NCBI GenBank assembly: GCA_009760885.1
Contig: CM019697.1
Span: 31,463,762-31,527,761, forward strand
DNA length: 64,000 bases
Source of the DNA: Achatina immaculata
Taxonomy: Eukaryota > Mollusca > Gastropoda > Stylommatophora > Achatinidae
Direction of reading: 5' to 3'
Of this stretch, positions 10,936 through 22,502 are shown one piece after another; the stretch's first letter is position 1, and each line of letters opens with the position of its first letter. A model generated the notes under the pieces. It was not told the DNA's origin, did no database searches, and saw only the letters and a program-made list of their open reading frames with translations. Both the position numbers and the translations under genes were made by a program.

Positions 10936-11640
10936 GTTCTGCTGTAGGTTTTTCTCTGGTGTGGGTTATAAGCGCTTCCTTCTTAATAGACACCATATTG
11001 ACGCTGGTGATTGCAGCCCTCACTTCTACAGAACGCCCGCCCCCCCGCCTTAAAAAAAAACTAGAAAGATTCAGCTCCCGTAATGCCTCAACTTTCATGT
11101 TTCTTTCTAGCACAGTTTTAAAGACATTACTTTTCTTGAACAGGAAATGACATTATGGTGGTTAAATAGTTAAAATATACTCTGCCTTGAAAGGAGTTAA
11201 ATAGTTAAAATATACTCTGCTTTGAAAGAGTCAAGTTTGAATTGGTCTTCTCTCGATTGTCTGAAGTGTACACATAAAGCATCGTTCTTTAAGAACAAAT
11301 GTAGTAGCGAATCATGGACATGCTCAGTAATCATTTGAATAACTGAAGGAATCGGTTCCAGGAACCGGTTTCATGAATTATTTACAAAGCAGGTACCCGA
11401 AGGTTTCAGTTCCTAAAACGAGCAATGCCCGGTTCTAGTTGTTAGATTTCTTTAAAAAGTATCTGGGCTGAATCTGCTATGATGTGTATCTAGTATCTAC
11501 TTCTTTTATGAGTATCTAGTATCTACTTCTTTTTTTTTAATTCTTCCCTTCCACACCCCCTATGCCCAAATGGAAGAGTATGAAGTATTGTGGGTGAAAT
11601 CTCAGTTTCATTACGACAACGAAAGAAAGGATTTTTTAAA
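10936..11640. other. Unassigned sequence with one short duplication
   Basis: A roughly 36-bp segment beginning GTTAAATAGTTAAAATATAC is repeated at about 11160-11230, and AGTATCTAGTATCTACTTCT is doubled near 11490-11530. No gene recognised. Confidence 0.5.
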
Positions 11641-12066
11641 AATTCATACAACAGTAGTGGAGTCTTTGAGTCTCAAGACAAGAAATTAGCTTCCTACTTC
11701 TGTTCTTAGTGCCATGTCTTCATCAACAGTGGAGAATGGAGAGCTAGAAAGAACACTGAACTGAACAGCTTATTTAAATCCCAACGAATTATAAATGTCT
11801 TGAAACTGAACAGACTATGCTGTTTAGGCCATGCAGAAAGAATGGAAGAGAACAGACAAATGAAATGTATGTATGCATAAGAGATGAGGGAAACAAGACC
11901 AAGGGGTAGACCAAGACAGAGATGGAAAGACAACATAGAAGAGGATATAAAAGAAAATGGTGTCACCAACTGGAGAGAGAAGATTAGGAACAGAGAGGAA
12001 TGAAGGCGAACTTTGCAGCAGTGAGCCTTAATGGTTTGGAAAGCTGAAGAAGAAGAAGAAGAAGCT
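11641..12066 (+). mobile_element. LINE family C 3' end
   Basis: The + strand has broken frames with LCCLGHAERMEENRQMKCMY, EMRETRPRGRPRQRWKDNIE and ENGVTNWREKIRNREE, the shared end AGCCTTAATGG and a GAAGAAGAAGAAGAAG tail. It is a 5'-truncated LINE ORF2 C-terminus with a stop in EMRE-x-x and one near the end. Confidence 0.8.
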
Positions 12067-12506
12067 TTTGTAAGAAAGTGTTAGAAATAGTTACAAAAAG
12101 TATAAATATGTGTAGAGGGAAATTATAAATGATCAAACATGACAGTCTAAGAGGATTTTCAAGAAACTGATGATAATTTGAACATCATTTTATTTTTTTT
12201 TTTTGCGCTAAAACTTTGCTAATCATTTTACGTTTTCAAGTTTTCTCACAAGTTTCTTTCTTTCTTTCTTTCTTATGTCAAAAAAGTTTATTCGTGGAAT
12301 ATTATTTCATTTACAAGTACTTTCATATATGATAAGCACAGACTGAACATTGACTTGTTACATTGACTTAAAACTAAGCTCCATAAAATGTCACAACACA
12401 AGCGCCAAATAAACCGCACAATCGGAACGAGCTAAATCTCTGACAGAGTTTGCCCGCAGTCTGCAACACTGATGTAAATCGTGGCTAGTTATTACATTAT
12501 CTAGAA
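12067..12506. other. Unassigned AT-rich sequence
   Basis: Contains a short (TTTC)5-like run at 12254-12274. Nothing else recognised. Confidence 0.5.
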
Positions 12507-12715
12507 CAGTGTTTCCCAACATGGGGCTTAAGCCCCAAGGAGATGGGGGAATTTTAATTTTTTGGGAAGCAATTAGAATATACGCGTATTTATATGATAC
12601 TTTTTCAGCTTTTCTCAGAAGTTTTCGGACGGTGGGGTGGGGGAAGGGCATCCAAATCCCTGAGACGCGGACCTGGGACATGATCCAAGAAAAAAAAAAA
12701 GGTTGGGAAATACTG
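12507..12715. mobile_element. hAT-like MITE
   Basis: A 209-bp block with terminal inverted repeats: CAGTGTTTCCCAAC at the left and GTTGGGAAATACTG at the right, one mismatch in 14. The left flank ATCTAGAA fits the usual 8-bp hAT target-site pattern nTCTAGAn. The right flank ATATGAAG matches only in part, as expected for an old copy. No transposase frame inside. TIRs starting CAGTGTTTCCCAAC are typical of hAT (Charlie-type) non-autonomous elements. Confidence 0.7.
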
Positions 12716-13420
12716 ATATGAAGGTCCAAACTTAAGTAGAGCGCGAAGAAGCACATTAAAATGTGTCCAACATTTTATGCGATTAAATTCGATGATAGTT
12801 CCTTTCAATAGCTGTTGCGTGTTTGTATTTTTAAACCCTTATTATGAAAAATGAGACGGTATTCGCCATTCAAAACACCTGTAAAGAACAGGACGTTACG
12901 AAACTTAAATTTAGAGTGGGCACTCATCCCCGGAACTATAAAACTAGGACTAAACTAAATGCAAGTTGAAACAGGAAAAGCTGATTAAACTGGAACGAAG
13001 TAACTGCTGCACATATTCAGCATGGCCTGGGCAGGAAGAAAATTGGCGCCATAGATTTTCTATTGAACAATGAACAGTTAGTATGATACAGGAGGGAGAG
13101 GGAGAGATGAACGGTAATATTTTCTCTGCGCGTATGAGAATATACGCATGTACGAGCATGGTGGACTCATGTGCTTATGAGCTTCCGAGAGACATAGAAG
13201 AAGAGTTACAAGGAGATGGTTACGAAATGAGTTTCCAGGGGTGTGGTTTTTCATTTTTCAGTTCCACATTTTTTATTATGTAATATTTTAGAAATAGAAT
13301 GGGAAATCCAGAACATAAATTAAAAACAAGCAAAGACTGCATCGCAACACATCATTATCAATGAATGTTAGAAAACGAGTCCTAAAATGCTATTTTATTA
13401 TATGGAAGTCAATCATAGAT
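12716..13420. other. Unassigned sequence
   Basis: No gene or repeat recognised beyond a short segment around 13130-13145 (GAGAATATACGCATG) loosely like the interior of the neighbouring MITE. Confidence 0.45.
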
Positions 13421-13562
13421 AATAGGCAGGTCTGCACAAAAGTCATTGGAAGCAGCAGAAATGTGATTTATTAGAAGAATGTTGCGAAATCTCTGGACAG
13501 CAAATATAACTAATGGATAATATATGAGAAGAGTTGGAGAAACAAAAAAAAATCTTGTAAAA

Positions 13563-13595
<33 letters not shown>

Positions 13596-13835
13596 CAATG
13601 TACTTCCATAGGACATATAATGAGAAGAGGGGGCATTGAAAATATTGTAACAACAGGAAAAATAGAGGGAAGAAGATCCAAGGAAAGACCAAGAGAAATG
13701 ATACTGGACAATCTAACGAGATGGTGAGAAAGGAGATCACGAACTGAGCTAACGGCCTGCATGAAGGATCGTGTACTCTGGAGAAGCATTATAGCCAACG
13801 CCAGTCGTCACGGCACCTGATGATGATGATGATGA
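13421..13835 (+). mobile_element. LINE family D 3' end with GA microsatellite
   Basis: The + strand carries IRRMLRNLWTA, a (GA)n run at 13570-13595 inside the coding part, SIGHIMRRGGIENIVTTGKI, EGRRSKERPREMILDNLTRW and WRSIIANASRHGT, then a tail of GATGATGATGATGATG. It is the C-terminal region after the reverse transcriptase of a LINE. The same family occurs at 3.5 (-), 26.8, 29.3, 31.3 (-), 46.4 and 62.8 kb. Confidence 0.8.
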
Positions 13836-13856
13836 TATTTTAGACTATTTTATGCT

Positions 13857-14268
13857 GTTATGTTAGAATCCACAAATTAATTTTTTTGGGGGGGAGGGGG
13901 AGGGGGGAGTTGGGGTGGAATATGAGCAAACACGCGAAGCCCAGATGTGTGTACAGCTTTGGGGGCGGAGCGTCCTCGCTCATGTGATCCAAACGTATGA
14001 AGCCCTATATATAGTCGAGGAGTGCGTGACGGAGAGAGAGTCTGAGTACATGGCGGGCTTAGTTTCGTTTCGTCTGTATCGTAAATACTTAACCCAGCCG
14101 ACCTCCTACTGTTTGATAATGTATTGTGAAATCATAACGTGCTTTGGATTATGTCATTTTCGTCTCATGTGGAGATTATCTGATTCCTGATGATATTCGC
14201 TATATTATTTTGAATGGGCACACATTAAAGTCCATCACGTGTTCATTCGCATGGATAATACTATGTCA
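13857..14268 (+). mobile_element. Candidate solo or truncated LTR
   Basis: A block of about 410 bp that begins TGTTATGTTAG and ends ATGTCA. Inside, in the order expected for a U3-R-U5 promoter, are a G-rich region (13880-13910), a TATA box TATATATAG at 14006-14013 and a polyadenylation-type ATTAAA at 14224-14229. Two bases after the end, TGGTATCAGG at 14270-14279 resembles a tRNA primer-binding site. No gag or pol frames follow and I see no second copy in the window. An RNA polymerase II promoter of another kind is possible. Confidence 0.35.
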
Positions 14269-14319
14269 TTGGTATCAGGAGATACCTAACCCGGCAGCAG
14301 GCAGCTGCACAATCAATGA

Positions 14320-14515
14320 TATGCATTAGCACATGGTAATCCCTGGAAAGGGGGAGATATGTGTGATTATTCAGTGCATTGGCACAAGGGGGAGATATTA
14401 CGATAATTCAGTGTATTAGCGCAAGAGGAGATATGTGTGATAATTCAGTGCGTTATCACATGGGAAAATATGTTGTGATATTCAGTGCATTAGCACAATG
14501 GAGATTATGTGTCAT
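14320..14515. repeat. Degenerate repeat of about 45-50 bp, four copies
   Basis: Units contain TTAGCACA, GGGGGAGATATGTGTGAT and ATTCAGTGCATT with many differences. It lies directly after the candidate LTR. Confidence 0.65.
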
Positions 14516-14766
14516 ATGAGGAGGGGGATCATGGCAGCAGTTATTGCAAGTGCAGAAGTGCAGTGGCACATGGTGATACGGGGAGATGCGAGTTTCATAA
14601 GAGAAGTAGGATCTGCAATGTTAATAAGTACGATGGCACATTTTATATACATGTATGTATATTCTTATGAGGGCCAGGAGACCCCAGGCCAATTGGGTCC
14701 ATATGATTTCAGCTGACACTTAGAGAGTTATACATTATGTTGATGTCATGCTTATTACACTCATGA

Positions 14767-14802
<36 letters not shown>

Positions 14803-15126
14803 ATGTTCTGTGTATGAAATGTCTGTTGTGGCGTTAATATGATGTATGTAGTGAGGATAAATAAATATTGATTGATTTGAATTGCTTGGCTTGGTTATGT
14901 GTATTGCGTGTCATGTAATTTTATATAGATGTAAGTAATATGCTCCATAACTGGCATACAGTATCCGTGGAGGGGAAATCTTGGGTTGTCGGTTAGATGG
15001 GTTTTGAGCCTGGCCGCCCAGTACGGTAGTGCATAGGTCATGGATTTGTGGGTTGCAGATGGGTTTTTGGTCCTGTCCCTTCCCTAAACTGTCCCCAATT
15101 GTAGATCTAGCGCCCGCTAGGTTTAC
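14516..15126. other. Unassigned sequence with an AT dinucleotide run
   Basis: An (AT)n run covers 14769-14800. AATAAATAAATATTG at 14860-14874 could serve as a polyadenylation signal, but no upstream gene supports this. Confidence 0.5.
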
Positions 15127-15154
15127 GGGGGGGGGGGGGGGGGGGGGGGGGGGT
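15127..15154. repeat. Homopolymer G run, about 28 bases
   Basis: An uninterrupted run of G with TTACG before and TTGAGG after. Such a run is error-prone in sequencing, so its length may be wrong. Confidence 0.9.
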
Positions 15155-15431
15155 TGAGGAATATTTTAAGGTGAACGTTGGAACTAAACTTAAAAGTCAT
15201 TAATTTAAAATAAAACCTGGCGGGTGAAAGAACAGCCACCATAGTCTGAGCTCATCGTTGTCTTTACACTTCAGTCGGTATTAATGACCGATCGAATACT
15301 GAGGAAAATTTAGTTGTCAGTTTGTTGAAATGTTGGAAGATTTTATTTGAGCGTGTTAGAGTTCTAAATGTGGCTGCCATGTTATATGGCGTTGGGAGTG
15401 AAGGGGCTGTTTTCGATTTGGCAATTAGTAA
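15155..15431. other. Unassigned sequence
   Basis: Nothing recognised. Confidence 0.4.
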
Positions 15432-15745
15432 CCCATAGCAGACTTACATCTGCGCTGACCAACCATTAGCAGACTTGCTAACATCTGCGCTGACCAAACA
15501 TAGCAGACTTGCTAACATCTGCGCTGACCAACCATTAGCAGACTTGCTAACATCTGGGCTGACCAACCATAGCAGACTTGCTAACATCTGGGCTGACCAA
15601 CCATAACAGACTTGCTAGCATCTGGGCTGACCAACCATAGCAGACTTGCTAACATCTGGGCTGACCAACCATAGCAGACTTGCTAGCATCTGGGCTGACC
15701 AACCATAACAGACTTGCTAGCATCTGCGCTGACCAACCATAACGG
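15432..15745. repeat. Minisatellite, 34-bp unit, about 9 copies
   Basis: The unit is AGCAGACTTGCTAACATC, TG[GC]GCTGACCAACCAT. Copies differ at G/C in TGGGCT against TGCGCT and at TAACAG against TAGCAG. Confidence 0.95.
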
Positions 15746-15789
15746 ACCAAAACCATGCCCCCCTCCCTACCTCTCCGTTGGTATCCCTA

Positions 15790-16010
15790 GTAACAGGCCT
15801 GGTGTGGTAACGGGGCATGAGTTGCTGTAGTCCACAGGGTGGTGGAGTCTGTTAATGAAGTGTTGAACAAACCCCTGCTATTTAGCTCCGCTAAGGGACT
15901 GACAAAATAGCCGCAATTACCCTCTCCCAATCCGACATAATGCTGTGCTTTCAACATTTTCACCGCATCGGCCACAAAGAACCCCAGCTCGTAGTTTCAG
16001 AGAGGTAGAA
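15790..16010 (-). repeat. Dispersed repeat relic (ADAVKML type)
   Basis: The - strand encodes MADAVKMLKAQHYVGLGEGN and onward for 62 residues. Related copies: 17868-17960 (+), 60105-60175 (+), 60755-60825 (-) and weaker at 1325-1400 (+). The shared DNA core is GCCGATGC-GTGAA-ATGTTGAA followed by GTCGGATTGGGAG. It is not known to be a gene and is probably part of an uncharacterised transposable element. Confidence 0.5.
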
Positions 16011-16036
16011 GAAGAAGAATTATATGGAGTTTGTGA

Positions 16037-17092
16037 AGGTAGTCTGGTTACTACCTTCTGAGGTAGTCAGGTTGTTACCTTCTGAGGTAGTCTGGTTGTT
16101 ACCTTTAGAAATAGTCTGGTTTCTACCTTCTAGTCTGGTTGTTACCTTCTGAGGTAGTCTGGTTGTTACCTTCTGAGGTAGTCTGGTTTCTTCCTTCTAG
16201 TCTGGTTGCTACCTTCTGAGGTAGTCTGGTTGTTACCTTCTGATGTAGTCTGGTTTATTCCTTCTAGTCTGGTTGCTACCTTCTGAAGTAGTCTGGTTGT
16301 TACTTTCTGAGGTAGTCTGGTTTCTTCCTTCTAGTCTGGTTGCTACCTTCTGAGGTAGTTTGGTTGTTACCTTCTGAAGTAGTCTGGTTGCTACCTTCTG
16401 AGGTAGTCTTGTTTCTTCCTTCTAGTCTGGTTGCTACTTTCTGAGGTAGTCTGGTTGTTACCTTCTGAGGTAGTCTGGTTTCTTCCTTCTAGTCTGGTTG
16501 CTTACCTTCTGAGGTAGTCTGGTTATTACCTTCTGAGGTAGTCTAGTTGTTACCTTCTAGTCTGGTTGCTACCTTCTGAGGTAGTCTGGTTGCTACTTTC
16601 TGAGGTAGCCTGGTTTCTTCCTTCTAGTCTGGTTGTTACCTTCTGAGGTAGTCTTGTTGTTACCTTCTGAGGTAGCCTGGTTTCTTCCTTCTAGTCTGGT
16701 TGCTACTTTCTGAGGTAGTCTGGTTGTTACCTTCTGAGGTAGTCTGGTTTCTTCCTTCTAGTCTGGTTGCTACTTTCTGAGGTAGTCTGGTTGTTACCTT
16801 CTGAGGTAGTCTGGTTTCTTCCTTCTAGTCTGGTTGCTACTTCTGAGGTAGTCTGGTTGTTACCTTCTGAGGTAGTCTGGTTTCTTCCTTCTAGTCTGGT
16901 TATTACCTTCTGAGGTAGTCTGGTTGTTACCTTCTAGTCTGGCTGTTACCTTCTAGTCTGGCTGTTACCTTCTGAGGTAGTCTGGTTGTTACCGTCTAGT
17001 CTGGTTGCTACCTTCTGAGGTGGTCTAGTTGCTACCTTCTGAGGTGGTCTGGTTGCTACCTTCTGAGGTAGTCTGGTTGCTACCTTCTACTT
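16037..17092. repeat. Minisatellite, 24-bp unit with a 43-bp composite variant
   Basis: About 44 units of AGGTAGTCTGGTTGTTACCT plus TCTG. At intervals a unit reading TTTCTTCCTTCTAGTCTGG is inserted, giving composite units of about 43 and 67 bp. Runs to within 10 bases of unique sequence at 17093. Confidence 0.95.
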
Positions 17093-17867
17093 CACGTGGC
17101 CAGATTGGAATCCTGTTGACATCTTAGGAGACATTTAACAAGACATTTAACATGTGCGATTTTTCTCAGACTTTTATATCAGATTTAGATCGTCGTTTCA
17201 CGGCCTAATGAGAAAAAAAAAAGAACATTAAAAAATGATTTATTATTTTTCGTATTTCAACATAAATCTGCTTTTCAGTTTCATCCACTGCAAGTGAAAT
17301 TTGAATTAAAAAATGATAATGTCCATAACAATACTTATAACGTTTGTCACTTTAGAAAGCGAAAATCTGAACTAAGAGTAATTTAACTAGACGCGAATAT
17401 ATTTAACAGAAGAAGAAAAAAATCCTTCTCAGAAAGGTTAGCTATGTCACTGTACAATAGTGTACGAGTCAAAACCAGGACTACCAGGGCATTGTTGAAA
17501 ATAAGCTTCGACAAAATGCCTTTCAAATGTCAGCGAAAATTGCGTCGTTACAGATGTAAAAACCACTTCGTCCGGCATAAATCTGAGCTGGCCGTACTTT
17601 ATCTCGACTTACAAAATGGAGTCTGGCTCTTCTGGAAAACGCGCATGAACACATCATATGCGTGTGATCCGGGTGTCTAACTGGAAACACACGAAATTTA
17701 ATGGGAAAATGGGGGGTGGGGGTGGGGTATTCTGCGAGCAGTAAATGTTCCCCTTCAAGGTCTAGAAAAGGATAGATCGCAGGCCTACAGTACAAACACT
17801 GCAAACAGTTCAGCATATCGCCAGAATACGATTAGAAATCATCGTTTTCTTTATGCGTTAGTCTCCA
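17093..17867. other. Unassigned sequence
   Basis: Contains short ORFs on both strands (for example 17444-17680 + and 17816-17523 -) with no recognisable domain, and a G-rich run near 17708-17727. Confidence 0.45.
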
Positions 17868-17960
17868 TGGAGCTGCGAGCCGATATTTTCTTTGCTGCCG
17901 ATTCGGCGAAGATGTTGAAGCACAGCATCGTATCGGATTGGGAGCGAGTTGTGGCGGCTA
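17868..17960 (+). repeat. Dispersed repeat relic (ADAVKML type)
   Basis: The + strand reads ELRADIFFAADSAKMLKHSI and continues with the GTATCGGATTGGGAGCGAGT core also present at 15.79-16.01 kb (-). Confidence 0.5.
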
Positions 17961-18329
17961 TTTTGTTTTTTCAATGACTGAGTGCAACTAACACGCAGGG
18001 AGTGTTCGATGTTTTTTTTCAGCAGACTCCACGGCCATGGAGGACTGGCGATCCTCATCTCGTTTGTCAGGTTAGACCCTTTTTATGGGGGGTGGACTGG
18101 GGTGGTGGATAACCAATGGAGAGGTGGAATAGGGTCTTGGTCAGCTATGATGTGCCAACCTTGAAGCTAGCATGCCAATTATGGATCTCTCACTATTAAA
18201 TCGGACGGGATCTTCGCCCCTCCTTGCACCCGCCCCCCTCTAAAACTCCAGAAATAGCTGAGCTTATATAGTGTCCATACTTCTATTTTGAAGGTTGTCA
18301 AGAGCCACAATACTATATTGAAGACCCCC

Positions 18330-18540
18330 CCCCCCTTTCTTGAAGGCAAGGTCGAAGGGAAAAGAACAAGAGAACAACAGCGACATACATGGATACACAA
18401 CATCAATAGATGGACAAGGGAAAGCCTGGCCGACTGTTCTAAGAAAACAAGAAACAGAGCAGAGATGAGATTCAGTGCTGCCCAACCTTCCATGGGGAGA
18501 CGGCACGAAATGATGACGATGATGATGACGATGATTACGT
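18330..18540 (+). mobile_element. LINE 3' end, family F
   Basis: The + strand encodes EGKRTREQQRHTWIHNINRW, TRESLADCSKKTRNRAEMRF and AAQPSMGRRHE, then a GATGATGATGACGATGAT tail. The spacing of a basic GRPR-like motif, W, a final small-residue segment and a (GAT)n tail fits the C-terminus of a LINE ORF2. 5'-truncated. Confidence 0.65.
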
Positions 18541-19590
18541 TCTAGAATGTTGGAATCGTTGTGGAAATGTAGCAAAACAATATAGGCTTTTTTCAGCACT
18601 GACATGTCATTAACAACTTTTTAACTGGACAAAGATATAACTCAATCGCAGACAAAGACATAGCCAAGATATCTGTGCTTTGAGATTCGACTCAGCAAAA
18701 GAATAGATCTCAGAAGCTATATAATCTTCGCTGAAGATTTGGTAGTCTCTACTGAAAGGACTGCTCGACGGTCAGTGCACTTTCTACAAAAGACAAAACT
18801 AGCAACTTTGAGACAAAATAGTTTCTGCAGAGATTTAAGAGCACACACTTTAGGAAGAGATAGCGGGTGGAATGTTGTGGAAGATACATGAAAAGAAAAA
18901 AAAACTTTAACAGACTACAAGCCGATCTGCACGAATTGAAAGTCGCCAAAACTGTACTTTGAGCATACACCACTTATGGATACTTAAAAGCTAAGACCTG
19001 ACCCCAAGTAAAGAGTCTGACGGGAAATTGTAGGATGTCTTGCTACTGATGAAACTCATGGAGATCAACCGTCTCTTTGTCGATGGCTGAGCTGAAACTG
19101 AATGCACAAGAAGATCTGAAGTACGACGAATTTGTGATAACAAATTATAACTGAGGATGATGATGATGTTGCTGTTGTACTAAAGCTGCAGGTCTGAACT
19201 GGTTGCTCTTCTGACAACGACGACAGTGATGACGATGGAGGTGGACGTGTTGATGACAATGATAAGTGACTGGCGTGGGTAGCCTCCTCTCCTATGACGT
19301 CCCGAAAAAGGCAAGAAATCTTCTACCTAGATACCACTTCAGCCTTGTAAGTGACAAGTCTGCATCAGCGGGAACTTCACCTCGTTCCCTTGGCTGATGT
19401 GCCACAGCGTTAATGGGGAGCACAGCAAAAATATCTATGATTCATCAGTTCTAGTATCAGAAGGGAGAGAAGTGCTTTCACAGAACTGAAGAAAAAGAAA
19501 TACAGCTAATTAACAAATAAGATGGCCAGCCATAGATCAGAGAATATCATCAGCGGTAATAGATAAGTTTGGAATAAATAAGAGCAACCC
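18541..19590. other. Unassigned sequence
   Basis: Short GAT-rich stretches at 19154-19170 and 19220-19262. The frames are broken and I could not recognise a protein. Some of it may be old LINE sequence. Confidence 0.4.
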
Positions 19591-19636
19591 TTCTTCTTCT
19601 TCTTCTTCTTCTTCTTTTTCTTCTTCTTCTTCTTAG
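19591..19636. repeat. (TTC)n microsatellite
   Basis: Fifteen TTC units with one TTTTTC interruption. Confidence 0.95.
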
Positions 19637-20009
19637 CCATCTAAACAAAGAGATGGAACACCTTCACGAAGACGCACAGAAAAAAATGTCTATTCAAACA
19701 TGTTTAAATATTTGGACACAGAGCTTTACGATAGAAAAAAAAAATGTAGGGCTGATAACTGGAGCGTGGAATCTGTAACAAAATACATAGATCTGAGCGT
19801 CTGTCCCACATTTGAATGTTTTCAACAAAACTGTTTTGTTTCAAGTTATTTGGTGAAATGTCAGTCAAGGGATAACAACAACATGAAAAAGAGAAACAGC
19901 AAACACAAGTCTGCTGTCTACAGAAGTCTACTGTCTACAGATGTCTACTGTGAAAAGACGAACATTGAAGAATTGGCAGAAAATTGATACACTAAAGAAA
20001 TGGCATAAC

Positions 20010-20240
20010 GTGGATAAAATAAAGGATTATCACAAAGTGGATAAACTAAAGAATTATTACAAAGTGGATAAACTAAAGAACTGATATAAAGAGGATAACC
20101 TAAAGAACTGATAAAAGAAAGGATAAACTAAATAACTGATACAAACTGAATAAACTAAAGAATTATTACAAAGTGTATAAACAAAGATTTATCACAAAGT
20201 GGATAAACTAAAGAACTGGTACAAAGTCAATAAACTAACA
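20010..20240. repeat. Degenerate minisatellite, about 27-bp unit
   Basis: Units contain AAAGTGGATAAACTAAAGAA followed by TTATTAC, TTATCAC or CTGATAC. About eight copies. Confidence 0.85.
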
Positions 20241-20514
20241 ATGACGGTATAAAAGTTGAGTTTGTGTAAGAACGATTTTGTGTAAGATTTGTGTAATGTG
20301 CAAAGATAGAATACAACAAGAAAAAGTTGGCCTATTTTGTTGATATTGTTGTTGTTGTTGTTGTTAAAGGATACTTTTAACTCTTTCACTTCTGAATGAT
20401 TTTCATGTAATTCTGGAATAAATTTTGCTGAAAAATTTTGGTAGAAAGAAACGGAAAGAAAATTACTCTATAATTTAAAAGGGTTAGAAATGTGCTACAT
20501 TTCATTTTATTTAG

Positions 20515-20975
20515 ACACTGCCTAAATATTATTTATGCATGCGAAAGCTGGAAAACAACTAAAGAAATATAAAAGAAATTAGACTCTTTTGAAAACAAAT
20601 GTGTAAGGAAAATACTCGGCATCAAGTGGAACGAATTCAAGAACAATGCAGAGATAAGACAGATGACAATCTCATGGGTGATCAGGAAATGGAGATGGAC
20701 ATGTTGGCTACGTGATGAGAAGAAACAGTCAGAGAATACCAAAACAAGCTATAAAATGGAACACAACAGTTCAAAGAAAAAGAGGCAGACCGCGTGAAAC
20801 TCTGAAGAGGACATTATTAAGAGATGCCAAATTAATAGGGATACAGACATGAATACAGATCCCTTGATGAGGTTGAAAGGCTCGCCGAAGACAGGAAAAA
20901 TTGGCGAACTACCTTGCGAGCCCTATGTGACGTTTAACGGCACGGGAAGGATATAAGATATAAGATAAGATAAAT
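20515..20975 (+). mobile_element. LINE family A 3' end
   Basis: Starts in ATTTATGCATGCGAAAGCTGG and runs to ACGTTTAACGGCACGGGAAG with a TATAAGATATAAGATAAGATAA tail. The coding frame is broken by indels in the SWVIRK region and near GRPRETLKRTL. 5'-truncated. Confidence 0.85.
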
Positions 20976-22339
20976 ATTATTCTGAGTATTGATTTGCACA
21001 GGCATGCAAGATCTACCAACCCTGCAGGTGTTGAATGAAAGAGTTAAGGAATTCTAGACCTTGAACTGTTTTCTGGGCCGCGAACAACAACCCGCTCTTC
21101 GAAGTAAACTTCCTGCTGCAGGAAATCAGATACAGTAGTGAGCATAAAGCTACCCAACTGTCCAGGTTATGGGGCTTGATATCTAGCACAGCATGCTCAG
21201 AGGATTATGCGAAATGGAGAGTCTTAAAACATGATATTTTGATGCAGGTATATAGCAGCCATATTGTGGTTATGATTTGTTTAGAACAAATACATTATAG
21301 CTACAGGGAAAGTGGGTTATGGTTCTTTTGTTTTAATGTAGCAAAGCCAAGCGAAGAGAGCCAGTGTTCGCTGTAGGGTAGAATTTTTAAGAATCTGGCC
21401 CAGATAAATGTTACCCTCTAGAATAGTTATCTCTCCTCTTTCATAGTACAGTCATAATCAACATGAAAATGATTCTGTGGAGGGGGGGGGGAGGGAAGGT
21501 TTGTTTGTCTGTTTTGTTTTCTCTCTCTCTTTTTTCTCTCTCATTTTACTGAATCCATTAGAAGATTTAGAGTGTTTACATTCCTGCATTTAAAGAATAT
21601 GTTCCGTCATTTTCTCATGACATATGTTCCTTTATTTTCTTATGACAGTAAAATCTCACCCCCCCCCCCCCAGCAAATAGTAAAATTCCTTAGTAAAATC
21701 CCCTTCAAGGGAATTGGCAAATTAGCCCGTTGTATCCAAAGAATCCAAAGTCTGCTAAATCCCTGGTCCGTTACTACAGTAACGTCTGTAGCGTCATTTT
21801 ACTGTATTAGCAATTCCTTTACAAATTAACTTGTCGGATCTCTTATTTATTATGTTGATTTTTTGCGAGCCACGCCTCTTTCCAGGTAAGCTCCATTTGT
21901 TTTACTGTACGGCTAGAGCAGAATATGGAATCTGGTAAATTAATCTTAACGTGAAAATACCTTCAGAAAAGTTCGAATATTTTTCTCGGTGGCTGAACCA
22001 AAAAAAAATGTCACAAGTTATAATTTTAAGCGAGGAGAAGTTCAGTAGTTTGAAATGACAGTATGAAATGACAAAGTATGTAGGCAGAAAAGATGAGTAA
22101 GAGGTGTGCACCTCATACAGAAGGCTGGCCTAGTCGGTGGTGGTTTGGTATCTTAGCTTAGATAAATAATTTATCAAGTGACAACTGCCAAAAATAACTG
22201 CAGCAAAATGCCACCGCTGTCAACAGACTTAAATAGCCTGTGTTTAAGCCCACTTCCTGCGTGGTAACATTATTTTTAAGAAGTGTTTTTCTTTAGAAGA
22301 CACTTTTTTTTTTAAACGAAACTTCCTGCATTCAACTGC
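20976..22339. other. Unassigned sequence
   Basis: Includes a G run at 21481-21491 and a C run at 21660-21670. Several short ORFs, none recognised. Confidence 0.45.
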
Positions 22340-22502
22340 AAGCGCGCATGCACGCACGCACGCACGCACATGCACACACACACATGCACGCACGCAAGCA
22401 CACACATGCAAGCACGCACACACATGCACACACACGCACACACACACACATGCACGCACGAACGCACACGCATGCACGCACGCACACACACACACACACA
22501 AC
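22340..22502. repeat. CA/GCAC-type microsatellite
   Basis: Alternating purine-pyrimidine sequence made of CACGCACGCA, CACACA and ATGCACG. It yields several histidine/threonine- or cysteine/valine-rich ORFs that are artefacts. Alternating sequence of this kind can adopt left-handed DNA. Confidence 0.95.
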
